DNA from: Citrobacter youngae ATCC 29220
GTDB lineage: Bacteria > Pseudomonadota > Gammaproteobacteria > Enterobacterales > Enterobacteriaceae
Assembly (NCBI RefSeq): GCF_000155975.1
Contig: NZ_GG730299.1
Span: 1,212,734 to 1,276,733, forward strand
Direction: 5' to 3'
DNA: 64,000 bases
The notes under the pieces are model-generated. The model saw only the letters and a list, made by a program, of their open reading frames with translations, searched no databases and was not told where the DNA came from. This document shows, one piece after another, positions 27,424-36,530 of this stretch (positions are counted from its first letter, which is position 1; each line of letters begins with the position of its first letter). The translations under genes were made by a program, and so were the position numbers.

Positions 27424-28087
27424 ACGCGTAGGTTTTAATAATTTCCAGCACGCCGTTAATAATAAACTGCACGCCCATACACACCAGCAGGAAGCCCATC
27501 AGCCGCGAAATAGCCTCTATGCCGCCTTTGCCGACCAGGCGCATAATCCCACCGGAGCTGCGTAAACATCCCCACAGGATCACGCCGACAACCGCAAAAA
27601 TTATCGGCGGCGCAACCATGATCACCCAATCCGGAAATTGAGAGCCATGACGCACGGTTGACGCCGAGCTGATGATCATGGCTATCGTACCCGGACCGGC
27701 GGTGCTTGGCATGGCCAGCGGTACAAATGCAATATTGGCTGTCGGTTCGTCTTCAAGCTCTTCTGACTTGCTTTTCGCCTCAGGAGACTCGTGCGCTTTC
27801 TGTTGTGGAAACAGCATCCGAAAGCCGATAAACGCAACGATTAACCCACCCGCAATCCGTAATCCGGGAATCGAAATCCCGAAGGTATTCATCACCAGTT
27901 GTCCGGCATAGTACGCCACCATCATGATGGCAAACACATAGACAGACGCCATCAGGGACTGACGGTTACGCTCCGCGCTATTCATGTTACCGGCAAGACC
28001 AAGGAACAACGCCACGGTGGTTAACGGGTTTGCCAACGGTAACAGGACTACCAGCCCCAGCCCTATTGCTTTAAACAAGTCCATCAT
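27422..28087 (-). CDS. marC: MarC-family inner membrane protein
   Basis: 221 aa, as in E. coli MarC, with six hydrophobic segments ([59 protein letters not shown]). Despite its name and location it is not required for multiple antibiotic resistance in E. coli, and its function is unknown. It is divergent from marR across marO. Two consecutive ATG codons start the frame. Confidence 0.95.
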   Translation of the reverse strand: MMDLFKAIGLGLVVLLPLANPLTTVALFLGLAGNMNSAERNRQSLMASVYVFAIMMVAYYAGQLVMNTFGISIPGLRIAGGLIVAFIGFRMLFPQQKAHESPEAKSKSEELEDEPTANIAFVPLAMPSTAGPGTIAMIISSASTVRHGSQFPDWVIMVAPPIIFAVVGVILWGCLRSSGGIMRLVGKGGIEAISRLMGFLLVCMGVQFIINGVLEIIKTYA

Positions 28088-28246
28088 AATGTCATCTTTC
28101 CTGTGCGTTAATCGTCAACGGCAAGTATAAGGTGAAACCCGAGTGATAAGCCATTTTCACGCTGTAAGGATTCGTTTTTCATTCGCGCCTATAACCCATA
28201 ATTATCAGACCGTTAAAATTCTCTACCTCAGTTGATGAGCCTGCTG

Positions 28247-28339
28247 ATTTAGCAAAACGTGGCATTTGCTGAACCATTCGTTTGACTTATATTTGCCTAA
28301 GCAATAATATCAGCCGTGACTAACTACTTGCCAGGGCAA
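28247..28339 (+). promoter_or_regulatory. marO: marbox, marRAB promoter and two MarR sites
   Basis: The marbox ATTTAGCAAAACGTGGCAT (28247-28265) matches the E. coli MarA/SoxS/Rob site. The promoter is TTGACT (28282-28287), 17 bp, TAATAT (28305-28310). MarR site I, TTGCCTAAGCAA (28293-28304), lies between -35 and -10. Site II, TTGCCAGGGCAA (28328-28339), ends just before the GTG start of marR. The layout equals E. coli marO. Confidence 0.9.
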
Positions 28340-28344
28340 CCATT

Positions 28345-28779
28345 GTGAAAAGCACCAGTGATCTGTTTAACGAAATCATCCCACTGGGGCGTTTGATCTA
28401 CATGGTTAATCAGAAAAAAGATCGTTTGCTAAACGACTATCTGTCACCGCTGGATATCACAGCATCACAGTTCAAAGTGCTCTGCTCCATCCGTTGCGCG
28501 GTGTGTATTACCCCTGTTGAATTGAAAAAAGTGCTGTCTGTCGACCTTGGCGCCCTGACGCGAATGCTGGACAGACTGGCCTGTAAAGACTGGATAGAAA
28601 GGCTTCCGAATCCACACGATAAGCGAGGCGTGCTGGTGAAACTCACCGAGCATGGCGCAGCAATTTGCGAGCAGTGTCACCAATTAGTCGGGCAAGACCT
28701 GCACCAGGAACTAACAAAAAACTTAACGGCGGATGAAGTAGCCACGCTTGAGCATTTGCTTAAGAGAATCCTGCCGTAA
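28345..28779 (+). CDS. marR: Multiple antibiotic resistance repressor MarR
   Basis: 144-aa winged-helix repressor with a GTG start, as in E. coli. It is highly similar throughout: KSTSDLFNEIIPLGRLIYMV, the recognition region SVDLGALTRMLDRLACKDWIERLPNP and wing DKRGVLVKLT. Cys80, implicated in copper-mediated derepression, appears conserved in IRCAVCITPVELKK-type context. It represses marRAB by binding the two sites in marO and is released by salicylate-type ligands. Confidence 0.96.
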   Translation: MKSTSDLFNEIIPLGRLIYMVNQKKDRLLNDYLSPLDITASQFKVLCSIRCAVCITPVELKKVLSVDLGALTRMLDRLACKDWIERLPNPHDKRGVLVKLTEHGAAICEQCHQLVGQDLHQELTKNLTADEVATLEHLLKRILP

Positions 28780-28797
28780 ACAGAAAGAGGTATGACG

Positions 28798-29181
28798 ATG
28801 TCCAGACGCAATACTGACACAATCACTATTCATAGCATTTTGGACTGGATCGAAAATAACCTTGAATCGCCGCTCTCGCTGGAAAAAGTGTCTGAGCGTT
28901 CAGGTTACTCCAAATGGCACCTGCAACGGATGTTTAAGAAAGAAACCGGTCATTCACTGGGTCAATACATCCGCAGCCGTAAAATGACTGAAATAGCGCA
29001 AAAATTAAAAGAAAGTAACGAGCCGATTCTTTATCTGGCGGAGCGGTACGGCTTTGAGTCTCAGCAAACGCTGACCAGAACATTCAAAAACTATTTTGAT
29101 GTTCCACCGCATAAATACCGCACGACGAATATGCACGGCGAATCACGCTATTTGCTTCCGCTCAATCAGTGTAATTGCTAA
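28798..29181 (+). CDS. marA: Transcriptional activator MarA
   Basis: 127-aa AraC/XylS-type activator with no effector domain, two HTH motifs: [20 protein letters not shown] and [21 protein letters not shown]. It activates efflux, porin-control and stress genes through marboxes. I start at 28798 (MSRRNTD), the E. coli start, instead of the ATG two codons earlier. It lies 18 bp after marR. Confidence 0.96.
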   Translation: MSRRNTDTITIHSILDWIENNLESPLSLEKVSERSGYSKWHLQRMFKKETGHSLGQYIRSRKMTEIAQKLKESNEPILYLAERYGFESQQTLTRTFKNYFDVPPHKYRTTNMHGESRYLLPLNQCNC

Positions 29182-29211
29182 TCGCCAGTTAACGACGTAA
29201 CCGAGGAAACC

Positions 29212-29430
29212 ATGAAAATTCTGTCTTATGCAATGCTGGCCCTGCTGTTTGCAGTTTCGGGCCAGAGCATGGCGGAACAGACCGCGCAGCCTGCCACACA
29301 AAACGGTCGCGACGCGATGATTATGCCGCCTGCGCACGAACAGTCCCCGTTCGACTTTAATCATATGGGCGCCGGCAGCGATAAGTCCGACGAATTGGGC
29401 GTGCCTTATTACAATACGCGCAAACTGTAA
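29212..29430 (+). CDS. marB: MarB periplasmic protein
   Basis: 72-aa secreted protein: signal peptide of about 21 residues (MKILSYAMLALLFAVSGQSMA) and the family C-terminus SPFDFNHMGAGSDKSDELGVPYYN. E. coli MarB lowers marRAB transcription by an indirect mechanism. It is 30 bp after marA in the operon. The middle part diverges from E. coli, as is usual for this protein. Confidence 0.9.
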   Translation: MKILSYAMLALLFAVSGQSMAEQTAQPATQNGRDAMIMPPAHEQSPFDFNHMGAGSDKSDELGVPYYNTRKL

Positions 29431-29536
29431 TTCGTTTTGCCCCGCCTTTGCGCGCAATGCCGTTCAGTTAACGCTTAAGTTTCAGGAAGTATCAACCTGT
29501 GTTGGCGGAAGTAATGAATATGCCATCCCAGAGAAA

Positions 29537-29947
29537 GGGTTCCGTTCACTTCATGTTCATCTTTTCTCTGAAGCACCGATACCCGTGAACGTGCAAGGGA
29601 GGCCGCCGCCTCCCTTGCATCCCAGGCTCCCGGCGGGAAAATCGTCGCTACGCGAGCTATTCGTCTTATGCCGTCTGCCTGCTGGGTCGGGGCCGAGCCT
29701 GCGTCCATGCAGGCCGTCCCCTCTGCCCGCATCCCTGCGGGCAGAGCCGGTCAGCCGTCAACGACTCATCGATTTTCAGCCGGACCAGGGTGTCGCTTCA
29801 ACTCTCTGACTTTCAGTTAAATCTGTTTTGCTGTTCAGATATATTCAAATAAAAATACGGATGGTTAGGCGTGGCGAAGAACGCCCTTTACACGTTCATG
29901 GATATCAGTGCCTTAGAGAAGTGATACGGCTAAGGTGAACGGAACCC
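29537..29947. repeat. 411-bp non-coding element with 66-bp imperfect terminal inverted repeats
   Basis: The ends at 29537-29602 and 29882-29947 align as inverted repeats without gaps, 48 of 66 positions identical, and the outer 13 (GGGTTCCGTTCAC) are perfect. Inside, two perfect 11-bp hairpins occur: GCAAGGGAGGC/GCCTCCCTTGC (29593-29618, spanning the left repeat's inner edge) and CTCTGCCCGCA/TGCGGGCAGAG (29721-29746). The element fills the marB-eamA gap (29431-30008). An 85-codon frame inside it (29475-29732, minus) has no recognisable family and uses the hairpins, so I do not call it a gene. It looks like a MITE-like or structured dispersed element; no named family recognised. Confidence 0.75.
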
Positions 29948-30008
29948 TGATCAAGAATCACATGTTCACCCTACATTCTTAACTGAACGGTATTCGCGGG
30001 GCTTTTTA

Positions 30009-30908
30009 TTACCCTCTCACCTGCGCTGTCTTGCGCAAACGAAAGCCAAACACATTGATATACAGGCCAGCCATAATCAGTAGCGCGCCAAGCAGTTGCA
30101 AACCCGTGAGCGTTTCATCCAGCAGCACGACCGCGCTCGCCAGACCAACAACCGGCACTAACAGCGACAGCGGCGCGACCCGCCAGGTCTCATAACGCCC
30201 GAGTAAAGACCCCCAGATTCCGTAACCCACAATGGTCGCTACAAACGCCAGATAAATCAGCGACAGAATGGTGGTCATATCTATCGCCGCCAGGCTTTGC
30301 ACAATTTGCGCCGGACCATCAAGGAGCGCCGATGCCAAAAAGAACGGAATAATGGGAATTAAGGCGCTCCACACGACAAGGGACATCACCGCCGGGCGCG
30401 ACGTATGCTGCATTATTTTTTTGTTAAAGATATTACCGCAGGCCCAGCTCAGCGCCGCCGCCAGCGTTAGCATAAAACCGAGCATACCAACATGCTGTCC
30501 GTTCAGGCTGGCTTCTATCAGCACCAGCACCCCAAAGACGGCCAGCGCAATCCCAACGAGTTGTTTCCCCTGCAAACGTTCGCCAAAAGTGAATGCCCCC
30601 AGAATGATGGTGAAAAACGCCTGAGCCTGTAAGACCAGAGAAGCTAACCCGGCAGGCATACCGACTTTGATGGCGCTAAAAAGAAACGCAAACTGCCCAA
30701 AACTGATGGTCAGGCCATAACCGAGCAACAGCGAAAGCGGGATTTTCGGGCGGGTGACAAAGAATATCGCCGGAAAGGCTACCAGTAAAAAGCGCAATCC
30801 CGCCAGCAGCAACGGCGGCATATTGTGCAGACCCACTTTAATGACGACAAAGTTCAGCCCCCAAACGACGACGACCAGCAACGCTAACAACCCGTCTTTA
30901 CGTGACAT
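30009..30908 (-). CDS. eamA: O-acetylserine/cysteine exporter EamA (YdeD)
   Basis: 299 aa, equal to E. coli EamA, with ten membrane segments and two EamA repeats. Closely similar in VVVVWGLNFVVIKVGLHNMPP and RYETWRVAPLSLLVPVVGLAS. It exports cysteine-pathway metabolites. I start at 30908 (MSRKDGLLALL), the E. coli start; the frame is open to 31019. It is divergent from ydeE, as in E. coli. Confidence 0.95.
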   Translation of the reverse strand: MSRKDGLLALLVVVVWGLNFVVIKVGLHNMPPLLLAGLRFLLVAFPAIFFVTRPKIPLSLLLGYGLTISFGQFAFLFSAIKVGMPAGLASLVLQAQAFFTIILGAFTFGERLQGKQLVGIALAVFGVLVLIEASLNGQHVGMLGFMLTLAAALSWACGNIFNKKIMQHTSRPAVMSLVVWSALIPIIPFFLASALLDGPAQIVQSLAAIDMTTILSLIYLAFVATIVGYGIWGSLLGRYETWRVAPLSLLVPVVGLASAVVLLDETLTGLQLLGALLIMAGLYINVFGFRLRKTAQVRG

Positions 30909-31106
30909 ACCACCGCCCCTGCAAATATTAAATTTTTGTAAACAAGTTAAGGTAACGGAAATCATTGTACCGGAACAGATCATTAATTCAGGTAGGCTAT
31001 TGAGGGCATTTTCAGACAACTGATTGTGTGTACATCACACTTTTAGCATGCTATTTGTTTCAGATATCTAAAAAAAACATAACAACATGCATTGTCGGGC
31101 AGAAAA

Positions 31107-32294
31107 ATGAATATCTCTCTGAGGCGGTCCACTCTCGCGTTACTTGCATCATCTTTGTTATTAACCATCGGGCGTGGCGCCACGCTGCCGTTCATGACAA
31201 TTTATCTCAGTCGGCAATATAACCTGAGCGTCGATCTGATCGGCTATGCGATGACGGTCGCCCTGACCATTGGCGTCGTTTTCAGCCTTGGCTTTGGGAT
31301 CCTGGCCGACAAGTTTGATAAAAAACGCTATATGCTGCTGGCAATTTGTGGTTTTGCATCCGGCTTTATTGCAATCCCGCTGGTGCATAACGTGGCGGTG
31401 GTGGTTCTGCTCTTCGCCCTGATCAACTGTGCTTACTCCGTCTTCGCGACGGTGCTGAAGGCCTGGTTTGCCGATAACCTCTCCGCGACCAACAAGACTA
31501 AAATTTTCTCGCTTAACTATACCGTGCTGAACATCGGCTGGACCGTTGGTCCCCCGCTGGGCACGCTGCTGGTAATGCAAAGTATTAACTTGCCGTTCTG
31601 GCTGGCGGCCGCCTGCTCGGCCTTCCCCCTGGTGTTTATCCAGACGTGGGTAAAACGCTCAACGGCAACATCAGAAGGTTCAAACGCCGCCGTTTGGACA
31701 CCCTCGGTGCTTCTGCGCGACAGGGCATTGTGCTGGTTCACGTTGTCGGCATTTCTGGCGTCGTTTGTTGGCGGCGCATTTGCCTCCTGTATTTCGCAAT
31801 ACGTTATGGTAGTCGCCAACGGTGATTTTGCCGAGAAGGTGGTGGCGGTCGTTCTGCCCGTCAACGCCGCCATTGTGGTATCGCTGCAATATGCCCTCGG
31901 ACGCAGGATCACGGCCGCTAACATTCGACCGCTGATGACAGTAGGCACAATCTTCTTTGTGCTCGGTCTGGTTGGCTTCATGTTTTCCGGCAACAGCCTG
32001 TGGTTCTGGGGCATTTCTGCTGCCCTTTTCACGATCGGCGAGGTCATTTACGCCCCTGGCGAATACATGCTTATCGATAACATCGCCCCGGCAGGCATGA
32101 AAGCCAGCTATTTTTCCGCGCAGTCGCTGGGCTGGCTTGGCGCAGCGGTAAACCCATTGGTCAGCGGCGTCATTTTGACCACCTTACCGCCGTGGTCGCT
32201 ATTTGTGGCGCTGATTGTGGCGATTGTCCTTGCCTGGGCGTTAATGATTAAAGGTATGCGCGCCAAACCCTGGAACCAGACGGCGGTCTGCTGA
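31107..32294 (+). CDS. ydeE: MFS transporter YdeE
   Basis: 395-aa DHA1-type MFS exporter matching E. coli YdeE (MNISLRRSTLALLASSLLLT, YAMTVALTIGVVFSLGFGIL, LIDNIAPAGMKASYFSAQSLGW). E. coli YdeE has been linked to dipeptide and arabinose export. Start at 31107 matches E. coli; a longer frame opens at 31092. It is convergent with the urt operon, with a shared hairpin in the 40-bp gap. Confidence 0.94.
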   Translation: MNISLRRSTLALLASSLLLTIGRGATLPFMTIYLSRQYNLSVDLIGYAMTVALTIGVVFSLGFGILADKFDKKRYMLLAICGFASGFIAIPLVHNVAVVVLLFALINCAYSVFATVLKAWFADNLSATNKTKIFSLNYTVLNIGWTVGPPLGTLLVMQSINLPFWLAAACSAFPLVFIQTWVKRSTATSEGSNAAVWTPSVLLRDRALCWFTLSAFLASFVGGAFASCISQYVMVVANGDFAEKVVAVVLPVNAAIVVSLQYALGRRITAANIRPLMTVGTIFFVLGLVGFMFSGNSLWFWGISAALFTIGEVIYAPGEYMLIDNIAPAGMKASYFSAQSLGWLGAAVNPLVSGVILTTLPPWSLFVALIVAIVLAWALMIKGMRAKPWNQTAVC

Positions 32295-32301
32295 TTATCA
32301 T

Positions 32302-32330
32302 CGCGACAGAGCCAGAACGGTTCTGTCGCG
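32302..32330. terminator. Hairpin between convergent ydeE and urtE
   Basis: CGCGACAGA (32302-32310) and TCTGTCGCG (32322-32330) are perfect complements around an 11-nt loop. It lies between two convergent stops, and short T-rich or A-rich flanks on each side make it a plausible bidirectional terminator. Confidence 0.6.
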
Positions 32331-32334
32331 TATC

Positions 32335-33033
32335 TCAAATGGCGACCAGCCCACGAACACCCTCGGATGCCATATTCTCGCCGGAACCGCTTTGAATAAT
32401 GCTTCCTCGCGACATGAGCAGATATTTATCCGCCAGCTGCTCAGCAAAATCATAGAACTGTTCCACCAGCAAAATGGCCATATCGCCCCGGTGCGCCAGT
32501 TGAGAAATCACCTGACCAATCTCTTTAATTACCGACGGCTGGATCCCCTCGGTCGGCTCATCGAGGATCAACAGCTGCGGGCGACTTGCCAGCGCCCGGC
32601 CAATAGCCAGTTGCTGCTGCTGCCCGCCGGACAAATCTCCGCCCCGTCGATGTTTCATCTCCTGTAACACTGGAAATAGCGCGTAAATATCATCCGGCAC
32701 ACGGCGGGCGTCCTGCGCTGAAAATCGGGAAAGACCCAGCAGCAGGTTCTCTTCTACCGTCAGACGAGGAAAAATATCGCGCCCCTGCGGCACGTACGCC
32801 ACACCGGCTTTAACCCGATGATGCGGCTTCCAGTGAGTGACGTTTTTCTCCTGCCAGAGCACGCTTCCGCTGCGGACAGGAATAAGCCCCATCAGACACT
32901 TTAACAGCGTTGTTTTTCCCACGCCGTTGCGCCCCAGCAGACACGTCACCTCGCCGATACGCGCCTCGAAGCTCACGCCGCGCAGGATATGGCTGCCGCC
33001 ATAATATTGATTCAGTTCATTTACCTGCAGCAT
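32335..33033 (-). CDS. urtE: Urea ABC transporter ATP-binding protein UrtE
   Basis: 232-aa ATPase of the LivF type: Walker A GRNGVGKTT, signature LSGGQQQQLAIGRAL, Walker B LLILDEPTEGIQPSVIKEIG. The UrtE hallmark GEVTCLLGRNGVGKTTLLKCLMG and the opening LQVNELNQYYGGSHILRGV are present. It is the last gene of urtABCDE, 9 bp after urtD. With UrtD it powers uptake of urea through UrtB/UrtC. Confidence 0.92.
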   Translation of the reverse strand: MLQVNELNQYYGGSHILRGVSFEARIGEVTCLLGRNGVGKTTLLKCLMGLIPVRSGSVLWQEKNVTHWKPHHRVKAGVAYVPQGRDIFPRLTVEENLLLGLSRFSAQDARRVPDDIYALFPVLQEMKHRRGGDLSGGQQQQLAIGRALASRPQLLILDEPTEGIQPSVIKEIGQVISQLAHRGDMAILLVEQFYDFAEQLADKYLLMSRGSIIQSGSGENMASEGVRGLVAI

Positions 33034-33042
33034 CAGCCTTCC

Positions 33043-33840
33043 TTACCGTCCAAGATAAACTTCAATAACCTGCTCGTTGGCCTGCACGTCGCGCAGGCTC
33101 CCTTCAGCCAGAACTCGCCCCTGATGCAGCACCGTGACGTGGTCAGCAATCGTCTCAACAAACCCCATGTCATGCTCAACCACCATCAGCGAGTGCTTCC
33201 CGGCAAGCTGGCGAAACAGCTCGGCTGTGTATTCCGTCTCCGCATCCGTCATCCCCGCTGCCGGTTCATCCAGTAGCAGCAAATGCGGTTCCTGGACCAG
33301 CAGCATGCCGATCTCAAGAAACTGCTTTTGTCCGTGCGAAAGCAGTCCGGCACGACGATCGCGGTCGTTCCCCAGGCGTAACAAAGCCAGCATTTCATCG
33401 ATGCGATCCCGCTGTTCACCTGAAAGGCGCGCCCGTAAAGAACCCCAGACGGATTTATCGTTTTTCAACGCCAGCTCCAGGTTCTCCGCCACCGTTAACG
33501 CTTCAAATACCGTGGGCTTCTGGAATTTCCGTCCAATCCCCTGACGCGCAATAGCGATAGAATCAAACGTCGTTAAATCAATGGACTGATCGTAAATCGC
33601 CCGCCCGCTTTGCGGTCTGGTTTTGCCGGTAATAACATCCATCAAGGTGGTTTTTCCGGCGCCATTAGGCCCGATAATGCAGCGCAGTTCCCCTACGCCA
33701 ATATTGAGCGTGAGATCCGTTAATGCCTGAAACCCATCGAAGTTCACGTTGATTTTTTCCAGCTGTAACACCGGGTCGGTTTGATTACGAAATTTGTCCC
33801 CTGGCAACTGGCGGGTAAAAAGTCCTTCATCTGGCTGCAT
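33043..33840 (-). CDS. urtD: Urea ABC transporter ATP-binding protein UrtD
   Basis: 265-aa ATPase of the LivG type: Walker A GPNGAGKTT, UrtD-typical MDVITGKTRPQSG and IGRKFQKPTVFEALTV, signature LSHGQKQFLEIGML, Walker B LLLLDEPAAGMTDAETEYTAEL. An N-terminal extension of about 25 residues precedes the ABC domain. Its start overlaps the urtC stop by one base (TAATG), implying coupling. Confidence 0.92.
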   Translation of the reverse strand: MQPDEGLFTRQLPGDKFRNQTDPVLQLEKINVNFDGFQALTDLTLNIGVGELRCIIGPNGAGKTTLMDVITGKTRPQSGRAIYDQSIDLTTFDSIAIARQGIGRKFQKPTVFEALTVAENLELALKNDKSVWGSLRARLSGEQRDRIDEMLALLRLGNDRDRRAGLLSHGQKQFLEIGMLLVQEPHLLLLDEPAAGMTDAETEYTAELFRQLAGKHSLMVVEHDMGFVETIADHVTVLHQGRVLAEGSLRDVQANEQVIEVYLGR

Positions 33841-34913
33841 TATTTGTCTCCCTTGCGAAAAAGACCAATCACACCACGGGGTAAAAACAGCGTAACCCCG
33901 ATAAAAATCAGACCGAGAAACAGTTGCCAGTATTCAGGCATAATCACCGTAAACAGACTTTTAGCGCCATTCACCAGCACAGCGCCAAAAACCGGACCGA
34001 TCAGGGTTCCGCGCCCACCGAGGGCAACCCAGATTGCTGCTTCAATCGAGTTGGTCGGCGACATTTCGCTGGGGTTAATAATGCCCACCTGCGGAACGTA
34101 CAGCGCCCCTGCCAGCCCGCACAGCACGGCGGAAAGCGTCCATACCAGCAGCTTGAAGCCTTTTGGATCATAGCCACAAAACATCAGCCGGTTCTCAGCA
34201 TCGCGCACGGCGGTCAGAATGCGACCAAACTTACTGCGCGCCAGCGCCAGTCCAAGCCACAGCGCCAGTACCAGTAGCATGACCGTCGCCAGAAACAGCG
34301 CGATGCGGGTTGAGGTTGCGGTCACGGGGAATCCCAGAATAGTGGTAAAGCCGGTAAAACCGTTATTTCCCCCAAAGCCGGTTTCATTACGGAAAAACAG
34401 TAACATACCGGCGAAAGTCAGGGCCTGGGTCATGATGGAGAAATAGACGCCCTTGATTTTTGAACGAAAGGCAAACCAGCCAAACACCAGCGCCAGCAGG
34501 CCGGGCACCAGGACAACCAGCAGCATTGCCCAGATAAAATGTTGCGTTCCCCACCAAAACCAGGGCAGTTCGGTCCACGACAGGAACGACATAAAAGCCG
34601 GTAATCCTTCGCCGGAAGCCTGACGCATCAGGTACATTCCCATCGCATATCCCCCCAGCGCAAAGAAAATACCGTGGCCCAGCGAGAGCATTCCGGCATA
34701 GCCCCACACCAGATCCAGTGCCACCGCCACGATGGCATAACACAGGATTTTCCCGGCCAGAGTCAGCGTCCAGACGGATATTGCCAGCGGATGATCCGCG
34801 GGGAGTAGCGCCAGAAACGGCAGAATAATGAGCGCCAGCAGCAAAAACAGCCCCAGGATGCGCGTCACGCGCGGCGCTTTTCGCGCCAGCGTTAATGTCA
34901 TTGGCATAGTCAT
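33840..34913 (-). CDS. urtC: Urea ABC transporter permease UrtC
   Basis: 357-aa LivM-type permease with about ten membrane helices. The conserved LDLVWGYAGMLSLGHGIFFALGGYAMGMYLM and GTLIGPVFGAVLVNG-type segments identify UrtC. Its start overlaps the urtB stop (TGATG). It forms the channel with UrtB in the inner membrane. Confidence 0.92.
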   Translation of the reverse strand: MTMPMTLTLARKAPRVTRILGLFLLLALIILPFLALLPADHPLAISVWTLTLAGKILCYAIVAVALDLVWGYAGMLSLGHGIFFALGGYAMGMYLMRQASGEGLPAFMSFLSWTELPWFWWGTQHFIWAMLLVVLVPGLLALVFGWFAFRSKIKGVYFSIMTQALTFAGMLLFFRNETGFGGNNGFTGFTTILGFPVTATSTRIALFLATVMLLVLALWLGLALARSKFGRILTAVRDAENRLMFCGYDPKGFKLLVWTLSAVLCGLAGALYVPQVGIINPSEMSPTNSIEAAIWVALGGRGTLIGPVFGAVLVNGAKSLFTVIMPEYWQLFLGLIFIGVTLFLPRGVIGLFRKGDK

Positions 34914-36487
34914 CAGTCAATAACCCTCCCTTTCAATGCGAAAAGTCCCTGAGGTCGTTTCTGGATAAACAGAATGATCAGCACCAAAATTATAATTTTG
35001 CCGAGAACGGCCCCCACCTGAGGCTCCAGAATTTTATTGAAGATCCCGAGACCAAACGCCGCTGCCACGCTCCCGGCGAGTTGTCCAACGCCGCCAAGCA
35101 CCACCACCAGAAATGAATCAATAATGTAACTTTGCCCCAGCTCCGGCCCCACGTTACCCAACTGCGACAGCGCCACGCCACCCAGCCCGGCAATCCCTGA
35201 ACCCAGCCCAAACGCCAGCATGTCGACTCGCCCGGTGGGTACGCCGCAGCAGGCCGCCATATTGCGGTTTTGCGTCACCGCGCGTACGCGCAGCCCCAGA
35301 CGGGTTTTATTCAACAACAGCCAGGTGAAAAACAGCACCAGCGTGGCAAAACCAAGCACCACAATACGGTTCCACGGCAAAATCAGGTTGGCATAAACCT
35401 GAATCCCCCCGGAAAGCCATGCCGGATTGGCGACTTCAAGGTTTTGCGCACCGAAGGTCATGCGCACCAACTGGATAAGCATCAGACTGATCCCCCAGGT
35501 CGCCAGCAGCGTTTCAAGCGGTCGTCCGTATAAATGGCGGATCACGCCGCGCTCCAGCAGCATTCCCACCGCCGCGGTAAACAAAAAGGCCACCGGAAGC
35601 GCAATAACCGGATACCAGGCCAACCAGTGCGGAAAAAATTGCCCCATGAGCTGTTGCACTATCCAGGTACAGTAAGCGCCGAGCATTAACATCTCGCCAT
35701 GCGCCATATTGATGACGCCGAGTAGCCCGTAAGTAATCGCCAGACCCAATGCCGCCAGCAGTAAAATTGAGCCCAGAGACAGCCCCATAAAGGCCTGTCC
35801 GAGCAGATCGCCAATCTTCATGCGATGCGCGATGGAATTCAGACTTTCGTCGGCGGCAGCGCGAACGCGGGCATCAGGTTCATGCTCCGCACGGGTGAAA
35901 GGTTGTAATTTTGCCTGGGTTTCAGGGTCGTTTGACGCCCCCAACAGTTCAATTGCCTGGCGCCTGACCTCTGGTGATGTGCTGGTCAGTTGCAGGTTAG
36001 CCAGCGCAATAACCAGTGCAGATTTCACGTCAGCATCCGATTCCTGCGCCAGTCGTTGCTGCAAAAATGGCAGCATGCCAGGCATTGCCTCACGCTGTAA
36101 TGTGCGTGCTGCACCAGCCCTAATGGTGACACTGTCACTTAAAAGCTGATGCGCAGCCAGCGTTCCGGCGACCAGATTGCGCAGTCGGTTAGTCAGACGG
36201 ACTTTTTTTAGCTCGCCGTCTGGCGCTGCCGCCGTCCCCAACGGTTGTACCCGCGAACCATCCATGACAAACGCATGTTTCGCGCTATCGGCCAGCAGAC
36301 TTTCACTACGTAACGCTGCAAGCACGGGTAAGCGCTGTTGGTCAGGATTCATCGCCCATTGTTCAAGCAAGGTAGCCTGTTGCGCCCGGTTGGCTGCGGT
36401 AAAAGTATCGGCATCTGATGCCTGCGCTATCCACGGCAAAAACCACGTCAGCAACATCACACCACGAATAAAGCGCATGGCTTTCAT
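34913..36487 (-). CDS. urtB: Urea ABC transporter permease UrtB
   Basis: 524-aa LivH-type permease with the long N-terminal extension characteristic of UrtB. A signal-like segment (about 1-24) is followed by roughly 200 residues of helical HEAT-like repeats (e.g. LQREAMPGMLPFLQQRLAQE, DVKSALVIALANLQL), then the membrane domain beginning LGSILLLAALGLAITYGLLGVINMAHGE. The start at 36487 has GGAG 8 nt upstream; the ATG two codons earlier would be too close to it. Confidence 0.92.
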   Translation of the reverse strand: MKAMRFIRGVMLLTWFLPWIAQASDADTFTAANRAQQATLLEQWAMNPDQQRLPVLAALRSESLLADSAKHAFVMDGSRVQPLGTAAAPDGELKKVRLTNRLRNLVAGTLAAHQLLSDSVTIRAGAARTLQREAMPGMLPFLQQRLAQESDADVKSALVIALANLQLTSTSPEVRRQAIELLGASNDPETQAKLQPFTRAEHEPDARVRAAADESLNSIAHRMKIGDLLGQAFMGLSLGSILLLAALGLAITYGLLGVINMAHGEMLMLGAYCTWIVQQLMGQFFPHWLAWYPVIALPVAFLFTAAVGMLLERGVIRHLYGRPLETLLATWGISLMLIQLVRMTFGAQNLEVANPAWLSGGIQVYANLILPWNRIVVLGFATLVLFFTWLLLNKTRLGLRVRAVTQNRNMAACCGVPTGRVDMLAFGLGSGIAGLGGVALSQLGNVGPELGQSYIIDSFLVVVLGGVGQLAGSVAAAFGLGIFNKILEPQVGAVLGKIIILVLIILFIQKRPQGLFALKGRVID

Positions 36488-36530
36488 GAGCATTCTCCAA
36501 AGCGTTGCCCTCCCACAGGAGGGCGCGAAA

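Noticed and set aside
29475..29732. 85-codon minus-strand frame between marB and eamA
   Set aside because: It lies inside the inverted-repeat element, uses the hairpin arms as coding sequence and has no recognisable domain or good ribosome site.
31517..32047. 176-codon minus-strand frame inside ydeE
   Set aside because: Antisense to a clear MFS gene; typical GC-skew shadow.
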